Shown: positions 26,559 to 36,619, numbered from the stretch's first letter. The stretch is 64,000 nt of DNA from Atrichornis clamosus (GCA_013400975.1 WBMZ01008928.1:45712-109711), one strand, 5' to 3'. Notes: generated by a model from the letters alone, not told the origin. A program made the numbers and translations.

Positions 26559-27731
26559 AGATTGACCAAGATCTTGATCCTAATATCTTTTCATAGTTTT
26601 CCCTTGTAAAAATCATTTCACATTTCTCACACTTATAGAGGTGTTTCCTACTTCGACAAATTTAAAGATTTGAGAAAAAACATTTTATGATATCCTTTGT
26701 TTTATTCCCTACATTATTTTAATAACGAACAAAACAAAAGTACCCCACATCTTACTGAAATAAAAGAAAAATATACCCAGAAACCCTAAGAGACATTGTC
26801 TTTATAACAGGCACATTTAAAGTTACAAAGAAAGCAAACCTGAAAGATCAGATGCACATATGTCTCTGAGAATTACTTCCATTACTGGGTGACAAAAAAA
26901 TAATTTGAATTTATTAAAAATTTGACTAAGAAGCAGCACACTAGTAGAGTAATTCACAAAAACAAACCCGACCTCAGGCTGAGATTCCAATCACTAACTG
27001 CAGGTGTGTTCCCTGGTATGTTTCCTGTGAATGCATCAGAGGAGTATAACAAAGCCTTGAATTAAACAATTAATCTTTACCCTGTATTTTCTGTGTAAGG
27101 CAAAATTTGTGTTTAATGTATATACATTTAGACTAGGAAATAATAACGCAAAAATGGTCTTCTCAACCTGACAAAGAAACGGCCAATTTTGTGAAACAAA
27201 ACAAAAATGCCTTTCAGTTTCAGAATTCCAGTCAAAGGTAAATGTACAGTTGCTGTACAGTGAGCATAATTTCATGATGTAAGCTAGGAACAGCTGTTAT
27301 CATCTTCTGAGTACGCACATAGCCAAGTCCTAATATAATATCTTTCTGTACTTCTGGACTGTCTATGAAAATTTTAAGCAAATGTTATAATAATATAATC
27401 TTTCATCTCCTTCAGAAGAAGTGATCTTGATATAACAACCCTTCTGAATGTAGGTCACAAATCCCAGGAAAACAAAACCACTATATTTGAAAAGATGGTT
27501 GTATAAGTTGAGAATTTCTCTGCTGTATGCAGACGAATGGCAGTAAAAGTGCACTTTTTTTTTTCCCCAGATATTTGTTATTTTTATAAGGGCTAAGCAG
27601 TTTCTTCAGAGAGGCCCAGAAGACCTACTGGTAATTCCAAATTAAATTTGCCATAAACCAATACCATGCAGTACACGATTCAAAGTGTAACATTTGATTT
27701 TTGTTTGATTACTAAGAAAACACAAACCTAC

Positions 27732-27929
27732 CATCTGCAGTTTCTTTTTATCCTTATTAGCATTACTGTGTGCAGCTTCAATTGCAGTATGGTGTTTCCA
27801 TGCCAGTTCTTCCAAGGTCTTGGAATGAGCCTCCTTTAACTGCGCAGCCTCTCCTTCCAATCTTGCTTGTAATTTTACCAGCTCCTTCTCATAATATTCA
27901 CGTTGTGTTTCCCTTGCTTCATTTACTTT
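27732..27929 (-). CDS. FAM184A: FAM184A exon 5, residues 448-513
   Basis: The exon has 198 nt in phase 0, encoding KVNEARETQREYYEKELVKL through EELAWKHHTAIEAAHSNANK and DKKKLQM. Acceptor TTTGTAG is at 27,936-27,930 and donor GTAGGT begins at 27,731. The KTLEELAWKHH block is characteristic of FAM184A. It is coiled coil with no breaks. Confidence 0.97.
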
Positions 27930-28563
27930 CTACAAAGTACAGGAAAAAAAAATCTATTAGATGCTAAAAAATCTGAACAGTAGGAATAAAAAAATACAAA
28001 AATATCACTGATGACACAAATCTGCAAAAAATTCACTTCCATATAAAACAAATTGAGCAAACACTAAGCACTTACTACATGACCCAATAATCAAAAAGGT
28101 AGTTTAAACAGATCCATGCAAAGCAATACATCCTTATTAAAAACCTAATTTTTCCTCTATTTAATCTGGGAAAACAGCAATCAGGCATCAAGCCTAAAGA
28201 GAATTCCTGTTCAATATTTTCAAACATGTTCAGTGCATTTTCAGCAAATGGCTTTTTAAACTGTTCTTTAAACATTTCACATTTGTCCTTCCTGAGACAT
28301 TTTAGATACTAGGCATATACACACAAGGTCATAATTCAAACGAAGTTGTTAGATGTCCAAAGCAGTCTGAACATGTAATCTGACTTCCCTCTAATCTCAC
28401 TTTATACTCTACATTAGTCATTCTGTGTTGCTACACAAGACACACTTGAAACATACTTGTCCTTGTCCAGTCATATCAAACAAAAATTAAAGCATAATGA
28501 TTTATTTTCTGAGGATCCTAGGTTTTTTTGTTTTATTCAACTAAAGCCAATAAGCTGTTTAAC
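27930..28563 (-). other. FAM184A: FAM184A intron 4 (634 bp)
   Basis: Donor GTTAAA and acceptor TTTGTAG bound this AT-rich intron. I see no element or additional exon in it. Confidence 0.85.
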
Positions 28564-28745
28564 CTTCTCCAATGCCAGAATTTGCTGCCTTTGTCGCTCA
28601 TCCAGACTCTGTGTTTTGCTCTGTAATAAATTTCTTTCCTCTTCCAGTTGAGACAATTTTTCCTTTAATCTAGACTTTTCTGATTCCAAGTCTCTGATTG
28701 TGACTTCTTGAGTCATTTGAGTAGCTTGAAGCATTCCAATGTGAC
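28564..28745 (-). CDS. FAM184A: FAM184A exon 4, residues 387-447
   Basis: The exon has 182 nt. Its first two bases complete the serine codon begun in exon 3, then it encodes HIGMLQATQMTQEVTIRDLE through QRQQILALEK. Acceptor TTTTTAG is at 28,752-28,746 and donor GTTAAA begins at 28,563. The donor is weak but the reading ends exactly where the mammalian alignment requires, followed by KVNEA in exon 5. The segment is coiled coil. Confidence 0.96.
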
Positions 28746-29942
28746 CTAAAAACAAAACAGCTCTTTAAAACCTCATAGCATTGGTTTCATGCAATTGAAG
28801 TGCACATTCATACTCCAGTGATAATACAAAACTAGTGGAAGCTTGCACGTGGATCTCCCTTCACTGCAATATTTATCTTCCTCTCCACTTCTCACTTATT
28901 TAGTTTTATTTCAAAATGTCTAGCAACAGTAGAGCACTTTGTGCTGGGGCTCCTTTAGCTTCAATTTTCTTGGTTCAAAGCTGCGTATTGACTCCCAAGA
29001 AAAAGCAGAAGTAGGCAATTCTAAGAACACTAAAGTACCGAAGAACTTACCCCACCTAAAACTGCACATTTTTACCCCACAATAAACTACACAACAGAGA
29101 GAAGAACATTTACATCTAAAGGTAAAGGTGTCATTGTTTCAAACCCATAATTTAGCTAGCATACTAGATACATAGTTTTAGCTGCTGTAAAACTTATGGA
29201 ATTACATTTCATTTTGCTATACGGATATGACTACAAAATGTAACAAAATTCTCTCTCTCTAGTAAAGTATGATCTAAATCCTTGCCGGCTAGAGGCTTCT
29301 TTTTTATTTCTTTACATATATTTTTGAAAAAAAAACCCCCAGAAAACGAAAAAAGTAAAACTTCAAACTAGGCAATATAATAACCTATCCTTCACATAAC
29401 CAGCTGAAAAATGTTTATGACTTCAGACATTGCTGTCCTTGTTCTGCTTGATGTATATATTATTGAAAATACCACTCGGTAACTGACTAAGGCAGTGAAA
29501 ATCCTGTTATTCTGGGGGAGGCTTTGGATTGGATAGAAGACCACTTTGGAAAAGAGGCTGCTTCTGGGTTTGTTCAACTGAACAATGAGAGGTATTGTTT
29601 AGTCAGAATAATTTTTTATTATTTCTTTGTCATTTCAACTTCTAGGAAAGACTTTGTTGTTTCCCCTCTCATTTTATTATAACTTTCAAAAATTACAGAT
29701 TAGTTAAGTTTCAATAACAGAGTATTGCTTTTAAATTTAAGTTACTAAGAAATAGCTGAGAAAGTGGACTACATGCTGTTTCTTACAAGACAAAATCACT
29801 GAGCTTCACAATTCATTTGCATTTGTTGTTAAAAGCAAGGCATGCCAAAAAGGAACCTGTTCCAGCTTTTGTTGTCTGTGGACACAGATGTGAAGGGAAG
29901 AGCAGTGGGATATAAAATAAAATTTGGAAATTAAAAATATTT

Positions 29943-29948
29943 CAAAAT
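29943..29948. repeat. Target-site duplication, left copy (CAAAAT)
   Basis: CAAAAT directly precedes the TG of the 5' LTR and is repeated exactly at 33,253-33,258 directly after the CA of the 3' LTR. Six base pairs is the usual length for alpharetrovirus and betaretrovirus integration. Confidence 0.93.
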
Positions 29949-30368
29949 TGTAGAACAAGACAGCATTCATTAAAAAACAAAGGGAACATTTAATAAATAC
30001 TTGTCAAGGTAATGGAAAACAACATTGTTTATAGATGTGGAAAGAAACAGTAGCAGAGAAACATGTTCATGCTGAAGCAAGCATTTGCCCTATATGAGAA
30101 AATATTTGCTTATACTAAGAAAATAGTTGCCTATGCTAAAACAATAGTTACTTATACTAAGACGCGTGATAGTTCGTGATCAACTTTATGATTGGCTAAA
30201 CAGCGCATGATTAATAATATTATTGGCTAAAATAGTATGTGTAGGCGAACATGATATATGACAAAAAATAACATGATGCTAATAGAAATACTATAAAAGT
30301 CTGTATGCTCTCTAATAAACGATTCTGGTTATGCCTTGGCTGCAATCCGTGTCCTGTTCTACGTCACA
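29949..30368 (+). repeat. 5' LTR of the intron 3 endogenous retrovirus
   Basis: This 420-bp LTR begins TGTAGAACAAG and ends TCACA. U3 holds four 21-bp tandem units (30,083-30,166) and two ATTGGCTAA inverted CCAAT boxes (30,191-30,199 and 30,222-30,230). A TATA box, CTATAAAAG, is at 30,291-30,299. An AATAAA signal at 30,314-30,319 is only about 20 nt downstream of the TATA box, so it should lie at or upstream of the transcription start, implying a short R. The LTR aligns without gaps to the 3' copy. Confidence 0.94.
30083..30166 (+). repeat. Four 21-bp tandem units in the LTR U3
   Basis: Four consecutive 21-bp units start at 30,083, 30,104, 30,125 and 30,146. They share the pattern A-x-TT-x-C-x-TAT-x-CTAA-x-A, with most differences in the first and last units. 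The array is followed by two inverted CCAAT boxes and a TATA box. The same array occurs in the 3' LTR at 32,967-33,050. Repeated short units upstream of a core promoter are typical of retroviral enhancers; enhancer function is inferred. Confidence 0.85.
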
Positions 30369-30370
30369 AA

Positions 30371-30388
30371 CGGCACCCTGAACTGGGA
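30371..30388 (+). other. Primer-binding-site-like sequence
   Basis: CGGCACCCTGAACTGGGA starts two bases after the 5' LTR. It resembles a lysine-tRNA primer-binding site with one extra base and a C in place of the first T. The position is right; the tRNA identity is uncertain. Confidence 0.6.
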
Positions 30389-30492
30389 TAATGAATAGGA
30401 GACTCACGATGGTGTAACCCAACTAAACCTGGAGTTCCAGAGAAGATAATCGCGTGGATATCACCTGCTAGCTAGGTGAGCAGTCGGGAATC

Positions 30493-31090
30493 ATGGGAGG
30501 GAAATTATCCATGGAGCAGAAACAAAGTATAGAGGCTTTGCGTAAATTGATATGGGCACTAAAAAGAACTGTGACAGGGTCTCAGTTAGGACTTTATTAG
30601 AATGGATTCAAAAGAATGTGCCAACTTTCTCGTCAGAAGGCACGTTTCAAACTGCAGCCTGGTAAGCAGTAGGAACACAATTGCAGCCTGCTGCTGCCGC
30701 AGGAGACCTGGCTCCAGGGCAAAACCTTGGAACTTGGTGGCAAGTTTTGGACACAATGAAATCCGTCTGTCAGCAGTTTTCTACTGTATCATCTGTTCCC
30801 ATGGAAGCCGCTCATCCTCCACTGCTGCCACTGGCGCTGCTCCCATTCCCTTCTCTGATCTCCGCTGTTGATCCCCGCACACCTTTGAGACCCGTAAATC
30901 CCCCTTCGATGACTCATAACCCATTCCTCTCCATAAACCCATTTTTATCACCAAGTGAGGAAAATCCTAGTTTAAACTTTAAAGATGATAAGGATCTCTT
31001 TGACCTGGGGCCACTAAATCCTGACAATGAAATAAACTTATTTCCTTGGCCTCAGTATGAAGCTCCAGTTTGTATCCCACAATTTACAAA
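30493..31090 (+). pseudogene. gag remnant of the endogenous retrovirus
   Basis: An ATG at 30,493 opens a 35-codon frame starting MGGKLS, a myristoylation-type Gag matrix start, and stops at TAG (30,598-30,600). The following sequence continues the matrix-like reading past another stop near 30,660, then in a different frame through a proline-rich region (about 30,681-31,080, with PLRPVNPPS and LFPWPQYEAP). Nothing like a capsid major homology region or nucleocapsid zinc knuckle is visible, so the 3' part of gag appears deleted. A myristoylated matrix start fits betaretroviruses and not alpharetroviruses. The assignment rests on position and motif, so family is tentative. Confidence 0.7.
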
Positions 31091-31099
31091 CAATGATTT

Positions 31100-31504
31100 A
31101 CAGACAAGGTCAGCAACATTCCTGCACACTCTGTTGTCCTGTTTGGTTTACATTTCTTCATATTCTAAATTTCGTGGTCCGTCTTACAGTCACTCGAAAC
31201 TCCCGAGGTTTGTGTGCTTGTTGCTCTTTGAAAGACATGTTATTGAAACAAAAATGGGGAGTATGGGGTTGGACTCCGCACAGGAACAATTATGAAAAGC
31301 AACTTATGTACTCAATTTTTTATATCGTACTGATACTGATCAAATTTGGCATGAACACCACACTAACAGACAAAATTTGTATAGAGAGAAACCATTAGTT
31401 ATTGCTAAGAATCTAACATTGGGGGACCAAAATCATTGGCAAAGTGGGGCCAGGGATATGCTTGTATTTCCACAGGTAATCAGTTACAATGGGTTCCGGC
31501 ATGA
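31100..31504 (+). pseudogene. pol remnant: integrase fragments
   Basis: After the gag remnant, the sequence shows scattered integrase-like reading. CACC and nearby histidines around 31,130-31,215 could be the end of the N-terminal HHCC zinc region, which is weak. At about 31,410-31,504 the frame reads AKWGQGYACISTGNQLQWVP and stops at TGA (31,502-31,504), matching the C-terminal domain of class II integrases. Between gag and this point there is no room for protease, reverse transcriptase, RNase H or the DDE core. The end overlaps the start of the env frame, as is usual in retroviruses. Confidence 0.68.
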
Positions 31505-32743
31505 TGTGTGTGGCCCTTCTTGTCAGCCACAGCGGATCCTCAAGGATTGTGAATGACGCGTGGATCCCACAACCAAAGACTAAGGTTTTGCTCACACTAG
31601 GCAATGCAACTAATCAGTCCACCCTTTGCATAGCCATGACCAGCCCCAATGATCCATTTCAAACCTGTTTGGTTGGCATTCCTTTAACAAAAGGTGAATG
31701 GGACAAATCATACAATCAAACTGTTACAAACAATTGTATGACCCCAGGTAAGCATGAACTGCTGTGGTGGTGCCTGAAATCACGGCAGTCTAGTACTGGC
31801 CAACCTGCAAAATGGTATCTGAGCAATGATATTCATGGAAACATATTCAAGGTGGGTGATTTCCCTGTTCTTCCAGTGCAACCTCAAGAACTAGAAATAC
31901 TAGGCTCTATACAAGCTTTTGTATCTTTTTATCTCAATTACACTAATGGCCCAAACAGAAATAAACCAGGAACTGATATAAGTGGCACTGGCATTTACCT
32001 TAATGCCTCTGCCTGGTGTAATCTTACTACCCCCTCACAAGTCACCAGGAGACGATGCAATGAGCCTGCCTGATAACGTATTTTTACTATGTGGTAATAG
32101 AGCATGGAAAGGAATGCCAGGTAAAGCAGTAGGGGGCCCCTGTAGCCTTGGTCGCTTAACTATGTTTCACCCCAGTCACCGAACAATAGCTAACTGGATT
32201 TCACAACATAGATGAAACAGATGTGACATCCAATCATTAAATTCTAATTGCAGTTCTGAAGTTAAATTCTGGAATCCCTCACAAAGAGTTTTTGGTTCTT
32301 TAATTGCTTCTGTTCGTACCACCCATGCCTTGAATACACTTAATAAATTGGGCTGTTGGTGAGCAAAAGAAAGTACCACTACCAGTAATGCTTTAACAGG
32401 ACTATTAACAGATGTCGACTCTCTACGTCATGTAAAGTTGCAGAATCAAGTGGCAGTAGACTTTCTATTATTAGCCCAAGGACATGAATGTGAAGACTTC
32501 GATGGAATGTGCTGTATGAACCTGAGTGATCACTCTGAGTCCATTCACAAGAGCATTCAGGAATTAAAGAAGCTATCTGGAGAACTGCGACAAAGCCAAG
32601 AATGGAATCCTTTATATTTGTTCTCCTGGCTGGGAAATTTCAGACCTTGGGTCAAACAAATAGTTAGTTTTGTTGTAATAGGCCTTTTAGTGCTTTTAAT
32701 GATTATGCTATGTTTGCCACGCATATTTTCTTGTATTCAATGA
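31489..32743 (+). pseudogene. env remnant, alpharetrovirus-like
   Basis: The surface-subunit part is an open frame of 194 codons (31,489-32,073) with six N-glycosylation sequons (NAT, NQS, NQT, NYT, NAS, NLT). The reading then moves to another frame (about 32,040-32,215) and continues with two in-frame TGA codons at 32,213-32,215 and 32,360-32,362. The transmembrane part (32,363-32,743) shows the immunosuppressive-region block FLLLAQGHECEDFDGMCC with a CX6CC motif, then LSDHSESIHK, and a hydrophobic membrane anchor near the end (VVIGLLVLLMIMLCL). These blocks identify an alpharetrovirus-like gamma-type envelope. One frameshift and two stops make it non-functional as it stands. A domesticated env is therefore unlikely. 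Confidence 0.9.
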
Positions 32744-32817
32744 CTTAATAATCAAAGCGTAAATGAAGTAATGCTTATGCAAACACATACTGTATTTGCT
32801 TTACAAAGCTTAGCAAA

Positions 32818-32832
32818 CAAAAAAGGGGGAGA
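32818..32832 (+). other. Polypurine tract
   Basis: AAAAAAAGGGGGAGA directly precedes the TG of the 3' LTR, the normal place of the plus-strand primer. Confidence 0.88.
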
Positions 32833-33252
32833 TGTAGGACAAGAAAGCATTCATTAAAAGACAAAGAGAACACTTAACAAATACTTGTCAAGGTAATAGA
32901 AAGTAACATTGTTTATAGATATGGAAAGAAACAGTTCCAGAGAAATGTGTTCATGCTGAAGCAAGCATTTGCCCTATATGAGAAAATATTTGCTTATACT
33001 AAGAAAATAGTTGCCTATGCTAAAACAATAGTTACTTATACTAAGACGCATGATAGTTCGTGATCAACTTTATGATTGGCTAAACAGCACGTGATTAATA
33101 ATATTATTGGCTAAAACAGTATGTGTAGATGAACATGATATATGACAAAAAATAACATAATGCTAATAGAAATACTATAAAAGTCTGTACGCTCTCTAAT
33201 AAACGATTCTGGTTATGCCTCAGCTGGAATCCATGTCCTATTAAATGCCACA
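32833..33252 (+). repeat. 3' LTR of the intron 3 endogenous retrovirus
   Basis: This 420-bp copy begins TGTAGGACAAG and ends GCCACA. It has the same four 21-bp units (32,967-33,050), CCAAT boxes, TATA box and AATAAA as the 5' LTR. Most differences from the 5' copy are transitions, several of them at CG sites. The last 15 bases are the most divergent. Confidence 0.94.
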
Positions 33253-33258
33253 CAAAAT
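33253..33258. repeat. Target-site duplication, right copy (CAAAAT)
   Basis: This is an exact copy of 29,943-29,948, immediately after the 3' LTR. Confidence 0.93.
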
Positions 33259-33541
33259 TAAAAGTATTTTCATTTTAAAAGGCACACCTCTAATTGTACT
33301 AAGCCCTGAGGAATTCTAAGAATCACTTCAACATTTTTGTTTGCAAGAAAACTGAACAGAAAAATTAAGATAATGGATATGTTTAGGTTCTGTAACATTT
33401 TTTTAAAAAATCCTTATTTCATAAGTTTGGCCATTTAAGAAAGGTATTTTCAAATCCAGAATTGTAGAATGTAACAAGGAGAATAATAATACAAGAATTT
33501 TCAGTTTGTCAGGAACTATGCCATACATATTTTATTGTAAG

Positions 33542-33555
33542 CACACACACACACA
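33542..33555. repeat. (CA)7 microsatellite
   Basis: Seven CA dinucleotides lie in a row, followed by a C-rich run. Confidence 0.9.
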
Positions 33556-34220
33556 TCCCCCCCTCCTAGAGCTTTTGTCCTAGCAATACCAACACACAAG
33601 ACAGGGTTCCCATTCCTCATGCTCTACACAAAAGGTAGGAAATGCAGCAATTTCCTTTCAAGTTGGAAATCTCAGGATAAGTGGAAAAAGAATATATTAA
33701 ATGCCCCAAATAGACTCAATATAGTGTTCTAAAATTGCAATACGATGAGTAAACATTCTTTATGGTAATTAAGTATGAGGATTCAGTTTCTTTGAGGCAG
33801 GATTTTTGACAGTGTGAGCAGAAAATCAAGGAGATGGCAGTGGGCCAGTGTCAGAAACCATTTCCAAACCGGCTGGTAACCAATTACATCACATGGCAAT
33901 GGCTTGTTGGCACCACAGTAAACAGGGATCCTGGTTCTTGTTGCACAGCGCTGCACTGTAAAACAAAGATGTCCTGCTGACAATGCCACTGAGCTTGGCA
34001 ACAGCATGGACACACTTCTGGTAAAGCTGAAAACTTTAGTGCCAGAGGAGACCAGGACTGGCCTCAATCACAGGCTAGCTGACTCCATGCCATCAGTGAC
34101 ACAGAAAAGCAGCCTGGATAATTAAGTTTATTCCCACTACATTTAGGGTGGCCTGGTGAAACCCTCCCAAGCTTCTGCCTAAGGAACAAAACTACAGTGG
34201 CTTTAGAGTGTATGAGAACA

Positions 34221-34237
34221 GGGGGGTTTTTTCCCCC
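34221..34237. repeat. G6-T6-C5 palindromic tract
   Basis: GGGGGGTTTTTTCCCCC could form a short G/C stem with a T loop. It stands alone in intron 3. Confidence 0.8.
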
Positions 34238-35142
34238 AAGTCTCAGGTCATGAATTTTTCTATGAGTGCCTCACAAAACAGCTTTTGGAGGGTCAGATTC
34301 CCATCTGAGATACTCTCAGCAGTAAGCCTATTCCTTCTAGCTGTTTGCATCCAACAGGAGCTTGCAGTCTTGGGTCCCTGCAGGCTGCTATATTGTTAAA
34401 ACATATGGCCTAGACTATTCCTGGGCTTGTGCTAATTTGTGTGGAAAACAATCAGGAATCACTACAACTGCTGTGGTTGAAGAAGGCCAAAGATAATCCA
34501 GGGCCTCTTTTTCAGCCCCAGACCCTACGTGTTGTGTAGTTGTCCAGGTTCAAGTACTTGGGCCCGTGCCCTACCACTGAGCATTCACTAGGCAGACAAT
34601 GCCACAGAGGGAAAAAACCTGCACGCGTACAGTCACGTCTTAAACCATTTTTTGTGCCTTTCCATATGCCAACAAGCACAAAAGAGCAAAGAAAACAGCT
34701 ACAGAGAAAACCTTAAAGGATTTATTATCCGATAAGCTGCAAATCTTCTGACTGTAGGTATAAAGCAAAGTACCACAGCGTCAGCAAAAAGAAAAGGCAA
34801 CTGAAAAAAGGTGGAGGAGCAGGAAGAATGTCTCAGTGACTATGTGGAGAACAGATACACAGCAGAATCATTGTGTATACGTGCAGTTCCAAGGCCTGGA
34901 AGATAGGTACATGCCATACAAAGTAGAACATTCAAACAAATAAGTGCCAAAAAAGGAATCTTAAATACAATACATGTGATATCAAAAAAGTTTAAAAATA
35001 ACCCCAAAACTTGTTGGAAACTTCTATGGAAAGCATTAAACAGTCTTTATGCACTCTAAACCTGCACAAGGCTGAAAGAAAAAGGAAAGGCTAGAATAAA
35101 AGGATGAAGTTCATTTCCAGATTAAGTTACTGACATACATAC

Positions 35143-35278
35143 TGGCTTTGAGAACAAGATCAGTGGCCTGCTGCTGTAAGCGCTCTCTGGCAGCCGCGAG
35201 CTCGCTTTCCACTTCTTTGTGTTTGCTTAACAATGACATCTCCTCCTCCTTTACATCATCTAGCTGTTTTTGAAGAAC
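35143..35278 (-). CDS. FAM184A: FAM184A exon 3, residues 342-386 plus first base of codon 387
   Basis: The exon has 136 nt and encodes VLQKQLDDVKEEEMSLLSKH through LQQQATDLVLKA, then one base of a serine codon completed by exon 4. Acceptor ACTAG is at 35,283-35,279 and donor GTATGT begins at 35,142. The reading is continuous coiled coil and aligns without gaps to what I recall of the mammalian protein. The split codon AGT (A from here, GT from exon 4) confirms the junction. Confidence 0.96.
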
Positions 35279-35729
35279 CTAGTGGAAACACATAATGCCT
35301 GTTACCATCATATATAATAATGTAAATTTAAAACAGCATTAGGTTAAAAGCTACAGAAAAGGCCTTTCAGCAAACAAGTTTTATTCACACAAAACCTGAA
35401 ATAGTGTAATATGACTGCCATATCCATTTTGTATTACAAGTAATGCTTCAAAAACATTTTTTGAAAAACAAGATAGTGAAAACATGGCATGACAATAAGG
35501 CATAAGAGAAACTCGACAATATTCCAAAAGGTATATAAGAAAATAAAAACTATGAAATGGTCCACAGAGTTTGGGGGACAACATCAGAAACCTGGTTTCT
35601 GATATCTGAAAGGTCTTCACATTAAGGAATATACTACATGTTCACAGCAGTTTAGTGCCCTTCACTGCAACTCTGAGTGTTTAGTACTGACTCAAATTAA
35701 GCTGCACATGGAGCAACATAAAATGAGAG

Positions 35730-36615
35730 CTGGGCAATTAGTTAAATCAAAAGTTCCCCAGAGGTCAGGATTGGGACTAGCACTTGTTAGCACCTTTCTC
35801 AGTGACGTGGACAGAGGGATTTCGTGCACTCTCAGCAAATTTGCTGACAACACCAAGCTGTGTGGTGCAGTTGACACACTTGGGATGACATCCAGAGAAA
35901 CCTTGACAGGCTTGAGAGGTGGGCCTCTGTGAACCTCATGAAGTTCTACAAGGTCAAGTGCAAGATCCTGCACAGGGTTCGGGGAAATCCCAAGCACAAG
36001 CACAGGCTGGGTGGAGACTAGCCCTGGGGAGAAGGGACTTCTGGATGAAAAGCTCTATGTGACTTGGCAACGTGCACTTGCAGCCCAGAAAGGCAATCAT
36101 ATCCTGGGCTGCGTCAAAAGCAGTGTGGCCAGCAAGTCACAGGGGGTGGTGATTCTGCCCCTCAGATCTGCTCTTGTTAGACCTCACCTGCACTACTGTG
36201 TGTTTAGGCCTGGGGCCCCCAACATAAGAATGACAAGGAGCGTTGGAAAAAGTCCAGAGGAGGCCACTAAGGAGATTAGAGGGCTGGAACCCTTCTCCGA
36301 AGTCAGGCTGAGAGAGTCTGGGGCTATTCAACCTGGAAAAGGGAAGGTTCTGGGGGACACCTCTGAGCAGCCTACCAGTACCTAAAGAAGGCCTAAAAGA
36401 GTGCTGGAGAGGGACTTTTGAGAAGGGCATGTAATGATAAGACAAGGGGGAGTTGCCTTAAGTTGAAGGAGGGTAGGTTTAGACTATATACAACAAAGAA
36501 ATTGTTTCCTGTGAGAGTGGTGAAGCTGGAACAGGTTGCCCAGAGAGGCTGTGGACTTCTCACCCCTGCAGGTGTTCAAGGTCAGGCTGGATGGAGCTCT
36601 AAGCTGGTCTAGTGA
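35730..36615 (+). mobile_element. CR1 LINE fragment, ORF2 3' part
   Basis: The plus strand shows the typical order of the end of avian CR1: the AAATTTGCTGACAACACCAA block near 35,838, then GGGCTGCGTCAAAAGCAG near 36,109, a block encoding KLKEGRFRLY (about 36,455-36,485) and a final segment resembling the ORF2 C terminus near 36,490-36,612. Frameshifts and stops break the reading frame throughout, so it is a dead copy. The last part of the 3'UTR with the terminal 8-bp repeats is missing, and LTR sequence follows directly. It lies antisense to FAM184A. Confidence 0.88.
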
Positions 36616-36619
36616 GAAA

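Larger units (their letters stand above)
24483..27731 (-). other. FAM184A: FAM184A intron 5 (about 3.2 kb)
   Basis: Donor GTAGGT and acceptor TTCTGAAG bound the intron. It includes a short TG/TA microsatellite (25,155-25,183) and a partial direct repeat (26,516-26,558). A 153-codon open frame on the plus strand (25,896-26,357) has no family resemblance or coding-like composition, and I do not call it a gene. No transposon was recognised. Confidence 0.8.
29949..33252 (+). mobile_element. Internally deleted class II endogenous retrovirus (3,304 bp)
   Basis: The element is complete from TG to CA, with two 420-bp LTRs, a primer-binding-site-like sequence, gag and pol remnants, an env remnant, a polypurine tract and a perfect 6-bp target duplication. 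Protease, reverse transcriptase, RNase H and the integrase core are missing, and all reading frames carry frameshifts or stops, so it cannot replicate on its own. The myristoylation-type Gag start and the integrase C-terminal segment look betaretrovirus-like. The transmembrane part of env looks alpharetrovirus-like. The two LTRs differ at about 31 of 420 positions by my hand count, so the insertion is old. It lies in the first half of FAM184A and antisense to it. Confidence 0.93.
28746..35142 (-). other. FAM184A: FAM184A intron 3 (about 6.4 kb), hosts an endogenous retrovirus
   Basis: Donor GTATGT and acceptor TTTTTAG bound the intron. About half is a plus-strand endogenous retrovirus with its target duplication at 29,943-33,258. 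A CA microsatellite lies at 33,542-33,555 and a short G6-T6-C5 palindrome at 34,221-34,237. The stretches 28,746-29,942 and 33,560-35,140 show no element or gene that I can name. Confidence 0.85.

Noticed and set aside
30681..31295. 204-codon open frame as an independent gene
   Set aside because: It joins a gag remnant to unrelated-frame integrase remnant sequence within the endogenous retrovirus; its length is partly accidental.
35708..36445. Several open frames of 74-124 codons on both strands
   Set aside because: They are fragments or antisense shadows of the broken CR1 copy.
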